A stretch of DNA of 64,000 nucleotides from Lagopus muta (taxonomy: Eukaryota; Chordata; Aves; Galliformes; Phasianidae). Of this stretch, positions 28,000 to 64,000 are shown piece after piece (the stretch's first letter is position 1; each line of letters opens with the position of its first letter). A program made the translations under genes and the position numbers. The notes under the pieces are model-generated. The model searched no databases, was not told the origin of the DNA, and was given only the letters and a program-made list of their open reading frames with translations. Location: assembly GCF_023343835.1 (NCBI RefSeq), contig NC_064449.1, positions 2,703,778-2,767,777 of the forward strand. Direction: 5' to 3'.

Positions 28000-30900
28000 T
28001 GGCTGTCACAAGCCAGTGCTGTATTCCCCATGGCTCCGACCACGGCAGCCCTTTCCAAATGGAGATCCTGTATGTCAGTGGCTGCTGAACTCCTGCTCCA
28101 CCTGAGGTCTTCACTGCCACTACATCAAATGTGGCTGTGGGCAGCTTCCAGTGCACGGTGTCTCCGCAGCTGACACAGAGCCCAGGTGGGTGGCTGCAGA
28201 GCCAGTGGCCCCAGGTCTGGCACTGCTGTGGTGCTGGGACCCAATCCTGACCAGATCCCACCTGCAGTCTTGCTTCTCCTTCTTCCGCATCTCAGGGATT
28301 TTTCACTCTCTTTCCCAGCACTTGGAATAAAGCCTATGTCCAGAAGGGTATCAGTTCTCCACTCTTTTTCGCCATGCTGTGGGATGGGAGAGCAGCTGGT
28401 TCCCTTTCGTGGTGCACTTCTGCTTTCTGCCTCTGCCACCATCACCCTCCAGAAAAACAACTGATAGCCTCAGTGATGGGGGAGGCTGTTACCTACAACA
28501 AAGACTGCACTACATCTCCTTTGAAGGAGTTACCAGAGGTGGCTTTGAAGTAATTTTGAATTTTTTCTTCCATCCAAAGCACAGGGACCAAGAAGTATTT
28601 CATAGGTCACTGGACAAGGGAGTAACAAACATAACTGCAGGAACACAAGTCCTTCCCAACATGAGATGAGTCACAGAATCCTCCAAAGCCAAAGGACTTC
28701 TGCACATACTTCTACCTCTACTAATGCAAGCCACCGGAGACTTTACATTTTCACAGTTTTGAATGCTGCAGCTTGCTCTCCCTTGATGAATTCTCCTGTC
28801 TTGACACTGCCACAGACAGCCCCTCAACGTCAGCCATGTTTCACAGCAAACACACCACATTTCACAGAACACTTAAATTTCTCCTAATTTGTACCCAATT
28901 TGGATTCTTCTTGTGCTGTGCTGTTTCTCAAGGAAGCTGTTCTCCCAACCACCCAAAACATGCCTCATTCTTACCCCACTGTAGCTTCTGCAATTGCAGG
29001 ATACAAAAACCACCTGTCACAAAATGAAGCTGTTTCTGATCCACTTGCAGTATTTGCCTTTCATTCTTGCGCTTGCACATTCCTTTGGTATCCTGCAAAG
29101 TAGAAAGCTGTTGTTACACGCCTCCTCCTCTTCTCCTAGCATCTGTTAAAATGTTTTCCTGGACCCAGGTACAGATGGTAAATAGAGCCAAGCAGAATGA
29201 TGGATGCCAGCAGCTTTCACTAGGACCATACAACGGATTAAAGCCTTCAGATGACACTTCAAAAAACCCTCAACATTCCCAAGATGCTCACACCATGGAT
29301 TTTTCCACCCATGCCTGGTACTGCTGCCTGCTGGTTCCAACAGCTGCAGCCCAGGAGCTGACCTCAGCTCTGCCAAAGGCTTGGGAAAAGCGAGAGCAGA
29401 GCCAGCCAGCTCCCCGTGTGCTCCAACACTCCAACACGAGTCCTGCAATGGTGGAAGCCTGAGCATCCTCACTGCAGGCTTGCAAAGGTGGATCTCTGGT
29501 CCATGAAATCAGCACACAGCAAAGTACTGAGTTCAGAGTATTGCACCATTTAGTGCACTAAATACTCTTCAAGCGCTGGAAAGCAAGTGACACCAAGAAA
29601 GTCCCTTCACAGCCTGTGTTAAGGAAGAGCTCATAGGGACAGGCCCAAGGCACACACTACACACTGCCTGCTCTCCAACACCTCTTGTATTGCACACGTG
29701 CAGAGAACAAGCAGCCTCGCTAGCACAGCTCCTTATTTCTGACAAGTGCCCCCTTCTCTGCACAGCCAGTGCAGCTGTTACAGGGAATTCTGCCTTTTTA
29801 TTCCTCAACTGCCTCATCCTGTTTCCATATACAATCTTTCTCAGTGGAAAAAAAGCATCAGATGAGAAGCAATTTTTGAAGATCAACCATGGATAAATCG
29901 TCTTTGTCCCCGCTCGCTATTAGAGTGCCTGGATTTAAGGCTTCAGTCACATGTAAACAGACCAAGGAGTGGAGGAAAGCCCTTGTCAATACAGAGAGCT
30001 TGAACTGTGTCATCAGCAAATAATCAAATCTCCACAAGCAGGGGAAGCACTATCTTAGAGCAAAATATTTAGATTTTATGGAATATTGGCCAATTACAAT
30101 ATTTTTCTCCAAATAAAACATTTATAAGAACACTGAAATAAATATTTGAGAACGCAATATACCAAAGTCCTGAGTCACTCCTGATGCAGAAATTCTCTCC
30201 CATCTTTCAGGCAGCTTCCCCATGTAGGGTTTGGAGTTGGGATGGCCTCTGATGGCACTGAGAGATCTGGTGATGTCCATCCCTGCTGCCTGGAAATGAT
30301 GGTGCTCCTGCTGGCAAAGCACACCTCCACATTCGAGCTGAATACTGAATGCCTGGCACGGACCAGGGCAACCTTGTGGGTCAATGGCAGCAACATCAAG
30401 GCTCCGATGGGCACAAATACGTAAAGAGAGCGAGAAAAGACCTCTTCCCTCCTCCCCTATGCTGATGGCAGTGCTCCAGCTGTGGACTCAGCCCCACAGC
30501 CCCTGCTCAGCCTTCAACCCAAACTAGTGGCATCCACACTGACGTGAGGCAGAGATGACCCCTGGTGCAGTGGGACCCAGGCAGAAGACAGCAGCAGAGA
30601 GCTCAGAGGTGGCTAAGTCAAACAGGTTTGCTAAGGGTTTGAAGGAAGAACAAATGGAGAAGACAGGGCAAATAAAGCTACTGAGTTCTCACAGCATTGC
30701 TGACGGGCCAGTTTAGAAGGTGAACCTGTGGCAGCCTGGGGAAAACAGAAAAGATGCAGAACAACAGGCTGGCTTGTAAGAGAACTTTCTCCAGAGAACA
30801 CATTTTGGAAGGACATCAAGGTAAAGGCAAAGGCAACAGGCACATGCAAGTCACATCTCCGGTTGTTGAAACCAAGCTCCTGATATTGGCAGAGTCTAAG

Positions 30901-33900
30901 AGTTTTATTGCCTTTGGTTCAAAATGGCACTGCTGCTCTTGGGAAGGCCTGCAGGCTCCTTCCTTCAGTCATTTCAAAAGGACTCCACAGATCAATGTGG
31001 ACATAGATTTCTTAGAAAGTCCTGTCCAAAATTCAGATTTTCGCTGCAAGTCTGTTTGCTGCTATGGTGCATTCCATGTACCACCACTCGCATTTGCAGA
31101 CAACAAGATCCGCAACGCATGGTAGTATTCACAAAACAGAGGAACAGTTCTCTTTGACAATCATTACTGAGAGATATTTTAATGAGAAGAGTCTCCAGAG
31201 TCCTCCTTCTGCACTAGCATTGCCCAGCTGTGTTCTCTTCCAGATGTGGTCACGTGGCTGTTCAGCTCTTCATTCAAATCTCAGCCCCATCTACTTGGAT
31301 GTACCCACACAAGATCACCTGTTGCTTTGTGATCACCAGAAGATCATGTCTTCAGCTGGTTGCCATTTTGCCAAACTTAAACCATTTGAGCTGTCCATGT
31401 CAAGCAAGTCCATCAGGCTGGTTTAAAAAGACACTCTGAACTGAACACAGTCCCCACATTTAAAATAACGAGGTAGGAAAAACTACTTGTTCATCAACAA
31501 AAGAAATTCTGCTCATTAACTACTTTATTAAGAAAATGCCTTTTCATCTTGGCAGGAAGCCACTAAACTGTCACGCAACCACAGTTAAGGAAGAAAGAAG
31601 CTGCATGGCCTTCGGGTTCAATTCCCTTGTGGGAAACCATCCAACCTGTCCAAACTGTAAATCCCTGATTGATTCATGCCGCTCTTCCACATTTGTCAGC
31701 TAAATTCTTTTAAGATTCCACCACTGCTCCTTGTCTACCAGCTTCTTGTGGGCTCTTCAGTACTGCATTTTCTGATTTAGGCGAAGAAATCTTATACTGA
31801 CATTTTGCTGCTTCTTTCTTTTTTTTCCTGGTCTTTTAATTCCTTTTTCTTATTTTTATTTTTTTGCTTACTTCATGAAGCAAAGACAGACTTGAGGTCA
31901 GGGAATTCTGACTGGTAGAGGTGGAGGATCCTCAACATCCAACCATTCTGCTGTTTCCTGGTTCTTCCTTCAAGATGTCTCCTTGTTCTCATCAATTTCT
32001 CCCCGTTCCAATCTCCTGCAGACTGATTTACAAAGTCACTTCTGACAGCCAGTGTCTCACTGAGAATATCAAGATTAAATAATGAATTCAAACCCATGAT
32101 GTGACTTTCCTGTGAGATAAGCCAGCACGAGACTGACACTGGGCTCCGTGCAAAGGGTTGCTGCATTTTCACATCAGTGCCTTCCATTCACGGTCAGGTA
32201 GTTGCATTTGAACATTTTAGTTTGTCTGCATGTCTTGTAAGGATTGATTCACTGACTACTCCTTTAATGACTGTCCCAGAGAGTACAAACCCAGGAATTA
32301 GGTTTGTCAACATAGGAAAAATTCATGAAGAATTTCATGGAAAAAAGTCTCATTCTGTGTCTCTTTTTGAGTTAATCAGCAAATTGCTCTTCCACTTGGC
32401 ATGAACGACAGTGACCAAACTGATGTTGTTATGAACATGAGAAACAGCTCTACCCCAGACCACATAAGGCAGAACCCCTTGCTAGGAAAAAAAATGAGGT
32501 AGGACACTTATTTTTTCCTAAATTCTTGATTCCATGGCTTTGTTCTTGCATTGTGTTGGGCTGATTCTGACATTCAAATCATGCTCAGGAAAAGGCAGAC
32601 TGATGTAGCTCCTCTCTGAGTGAGACAATCACACCCTATTTAATGAAGAATGCCTTGTCGTGTGTTGAGAGAGGAATGTATTTCATGGCAGGAAGAATTT
32701 TCACCTGTAAAGGAAGGTAATCAAAGTGAAACATGCAGCAGAGCCAGTGTATGGCATTGCACAAAGGGTTAAGAACCAAACTGTTGTGAGCCCACACCAT
32801 GCTTTCACAGTCCACTGTAGTAAGGCACTTTGAAACTCCTATGAATTCAGGGCATCCATGCAAGTTAGGTTACTGGGACCCATAACAACATCTGAACTTC
32901 ATGAGAGAAGTACACCGAATGTCAACAGTCAGGACAGAACCAAGAAGGTCTATGCCAACAGCAAAAATCACATTTACACAGCACAAAGGCTTATGTTTCT
33001 TACTATCCACATACACAGAATAAAGCCACCAACCTCTGGAAGCCTCATGTAAGTGTGGGACATACATTTTGCTGCATTTGTATGGTGCAACCATAGTACT
33101 TACCAGTATAGTGACACACATTAAATGCTCGCTTCAAAGTCAAGCCTGTTAAAACTAGGCAAGATGAGGAATAACTGCTGGTTCAAGGCCTGTGCCTCCC
33201 ATTTTCAGAATACAGGCCACCAACTGAACTGTTCAACTACCTCAGGCTATGACACTATGAAAGAGGGTTAGCAAAATACTACACCAGATTAAGGATTCAG
33301 GAAACACTACACACGACTCCATAGGAAATGTCACTTCCCAACCAGAAACACAGTGTGGATTCTAAAGACTAGTTTTAGGAGGGGATCTGGGAACTACTTC
33401 AAAGTGAAAAAGTTGCACAGCTTGAGGTGTTGAAATTAAGCTCTGTGTGTGAAACTCAGGTTAAAGAAGAGCAGGACTGTATGTTTCAAGCCCCAACATG
33501 CACTGCTGTGACAAACCACCATTCCACAGGTCATTCATCAGGATCGTTGCGTGCATCTCAGCATGCTGTTGCATCACTGCAACAAAGGCCACTCAAAGGT
33601 GAGGGGGGATTTGTCTATGACACTTTATCACATCTGTGGAAGAGAAAGCCAGATACACTCTACCAGTTAGTATAAGATGTATAAGATATCCACATGCTGG
33701 ACAGGAACTCAGGAAAACGGTGCTGATAGCAGATGGAAAAAAGGAAAGTTCTTTGTTAAAACTAATATAATACATCTAGAGCTGTTTATTTGAAGAGACA
33801 GCTCCCAAGCTAAAACAATCACTTTAATGAGGACAGGTGTCAATTTGCAGCGGGAATAGTTCAGTTTCCAAAGCAAAGAAACTGAGCGGTTTGCAGCAGT

Positions 33901-35460
33901 GGCTCACAGGCCAAAAGAGCTCAGCAATCCTCCAACCACCAGCAGACAGGTTCCCCATCAAAGAACAGCGGTGCTATGGCCAAACTAGACCAAACGTTGT
34001 GTGATCCAAATGTTGTTTTGCAAAAGGTAATTTCACTCCTTCTTGGATGTCTAGCAGCTCAGTCTAGCAGCTCAGTGGACTAGTGAACTACATAGCCCTC
34101 TAAAACTCTGTTATGAGAAACCAAAGAGCAGAGGACCAAAATATGTCTGAAATCTTCTCCAGAGCAGCGATGGAAAAAGTAAAAATGAAATTTTAATTTC
34201 CGTTGTCATTGAAAGTGAAAAAGATTTGGAAGTCAACACCACTGAACAGTGGGATGGAAAGGAGTACTTTCCTGCCAGGGACTGACCAAATGAAACGGAA
34301 CTGCAATGTGCTGTTTTCTTCCAGGGGCCAGCTGGAAAGGACTGGCACCCAGTGCAGCCCTGTGATGCCACAGCAGCACAGCAAGGCTGCTCCGCTGCAG
34401 TCTGACACGGAGTTCTGCTGAAGTTGTGAATCCCTTGAGTGCAAGGAAATAAACTCTTCCTTCCTGAATGTACAGCGATGAGATCACCACAAAGTCCCCT
34501 TAGGGAAAGAAGGGATACCCCGAGTTCCAAAGAGACAAGGATGACAAGACACACAAGGTTAAGTTCACACTGTAGGGACATGTACCTGAATAGCTACTTT
34601 GTCCTTACACTGATGGGATTTATACTGCCTGCACCCATCTGCTTCTGATACTCACTGCAACACGAGGAAATGAAAGCTAAGTACAACAACGATGCTGCAA
34701 TATTTAAAAGACTCAGAGAGATATTTCCCATCAAAGCCTTAAGGCCACCTAAATATCACTGTTGTCAGTGGTTTTTCCTGATGCTTTCACGCAGCTTTGA
34801 AACAGAAGGCCTAAAACAAATCACTGCACACACATGCAGTTACCAGGCAGCCACCACACACGTACACACAGCACTGCCAGCAGCACTGCAGGACTCGCTG
34901 TGCTGCAGACAACACAGGAGATGAGCAATTCAAACACAAAGCCTGCATTACAGATTTCACCTTCGCAGACAACCAGATCTAAGTTTCACTGCACCGCTCC
35001 ACCACAAACACTTGGGATCACCCGGCTTCCTGTCCTCCTCGGTGCAGGCGATGCAGCCATCCTGTCAGCATCCATTCCACCCGTCAGCATCCATTCCATC
35101 CCGTCCGCATCCATTCCATCCCGTCCGCATCCATTCCAGATGACAGCGGAGCGTTTTTCCACTGATGTTCCGCAGTACAACCCGGGCCTTCAGGTCCGCC
35201 GCGTCTGCCTGCGGTGTAGAGCGGCACCATGTTACGTACCCTACGAGCACGCTTTAAGAAGACGTTCGGCCGTTCCTTAACGGAGCCTTCGGCAGCAGAA
35301 AGAGCACGAAAACCGGGCGGCGTTAAACGCAACGGATTAAAGCTCCGGATGGGCGCCGAGTCCCGGCGGGTAAAGCCCGGTCGCCGCCCACCGCCGCGGC
35401 GCAGCTCCCAGCCGCACAGCCTGCACCGCGGGAACGCGCACACCGGGCGCGCGCGTCACG
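28000..35460 (-). ncRNA. TUG1: Presumed TUG1 long non-coding RNA (position by synteny; ends not determined)
   Basis: In mammals TUG1 lies between SMTN and MORC2 and diverges from MORC2 at a shared CpG-island promoter. The same slot is present here: MORC2 starts at 35776 on the plus strand and the CpG island extends to about 35150. The interval has no convincing coding exon, and I saw no CR1 or other interspersed repeat in it, unlike the neighbouring MORC2 introns, which is consistent with constraint. A possible first-exon donor on the minus strand is GTACGT near 35240. Minus-strand AATAAA candidates occur near 29797, 30906, 31530 and 33789, so the 3' end cannot be set; the span given is approximate. 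TUG1 sequence itself was not matched, so this is inference from gene order. Confidence 0.42.
35061..35139 (-). repeat. Four tandem copies of a 20-bp unit near the TUG1 5' end
   Basis: Units on the plus strand are variants of CCCGTCCGCATCCATTCCAT: 35061-35079, 35080-35099, 35100-35119 and 35120-35139. The first two have GTCAGC, the last two GTCCGC. If TUG1 is transcribed here, the array lies in its first exon or first intron. Confidence 0.9.
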
Positions 35461-35775
35461 CGGCCTAGCGGAAACGGCGGCGGCGGCGGCGGCGCGCGCG
35501 ATGGCTCCCTCGTCACGTGACGCGGCGGCCCAACCGGCGGCCAACGGCGCGGCACCGCCCTGCGGGGGGAGCGGCGGCCGCGGGCGGCGGCGAGGCGCGA
35601 CCGCAGCGGGGACAAAGCGAGGCCGCGGGGCCGGGCGGAGCGCCCCGGAGGGCGCGGCGTCGCCGATGGCGCCGTCGTTCTGGGCCGGGCGGTGACCGGT
35701 GCGGGGAGCGGGGGAGGGGGTTGGGGAAAAGCCTCGAGGGCGCACGCGGAGAGCGGCCCGGCCGCCGCAGCCGCC
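35340..35775. promoter_or_regulatory. CpG-island bidirectional promoter between TUG1 and MORC2
   Basis: Very CpG-rich sequence continuing to about 36,080 in MORC2 intron 1. No TATA box. A 12-bp perfect palindrome CGTCACGTGACG at 35511-35522 contains GTCACGTGAC, the preferred USF/TFE (CLEAR-type) E-box, the clearest single motif. The GCCGCCATGTC around the MORC2 start resembles a YY1 site. Directionality towards TUG1 is inferred from synteny. Confidence 0.65.

Positions 35776-64000
<28,225 letters not shown>

Overview
The window looks like a gene-dense avian microchromosome segment, most probably chicken or a close galliform. Four vertebrate genes can be read exon by exon, gene order matches human 22q12 (MORC2, TUG1, SMTN, SELENOM, INPP5J), the introns hold bird-type CR1 LINE remnants, and several GC-rich CpG-island promoters are present. 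There is no bacterial, viral or CRISPR content.

Layout from left to right. Positions 1-2518 hold the first two coding exons of INPP5J (minus strand, rest beyond the left edge). SELENOM (plus, 2745-3865) starts head-to-head with it across a 226-bp CpG-rich shared promoter; its in-frame TGA (selenocysteine) lies in a 36-nt exon, and a good SECIS hairpin sits in the 3' UTR at 4261-4323. SELENOM converges with SMTN (minus, coding 23885 down to 5609), and both can use one near-palindromic poly(A) element at 4739-4752. SMTN can be assembled completely with every splice phase consistent: 917 or 915 residues depending on which of two alternative CH-domain ends is used. It also carries an internal TATA/CArG promoter with its own coiled-coil first exon, predicting a protein of about 510 residues.

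From about 24.4 to 35.5 kb no protein-coding gene is recognised. Synteny predicts the long non-coding RNA TUG1 on the minus strand, sharing a CpG-island bidirectional promoter with MORC2. MORC2 (plus, from 35776) runs off the right edge after 14 coding exons (444 residues visible: GHKL ATPase, first coiled coil and transducer part). Its large introns contain several CR1 fragments and one mariner transposase relic; two CR1 copies lie in opposite orientation on either side of exon 6.

The genes are not one pathway: INPP5J dephosphorylates phosphoinositides, SELENOM is an ER thiol-redox selenoprotein, SMTN is an actin-associated smooth-muscle protein, and MORC2 is a chromatin-silencing ATPase. 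Regulatory architecture links them: two head-to-head promoters, one convergent shared 3' end, and three exact CArG boxes within the SMTN locus. The most interesting candidate for undescribed biology is the SMTN internal promoter and first exon, followed by the SECIS form, the inverted CR1 pair around MORC2 exon 6 and the hairpin ahead of the SMTN alternative C-terminal exon.
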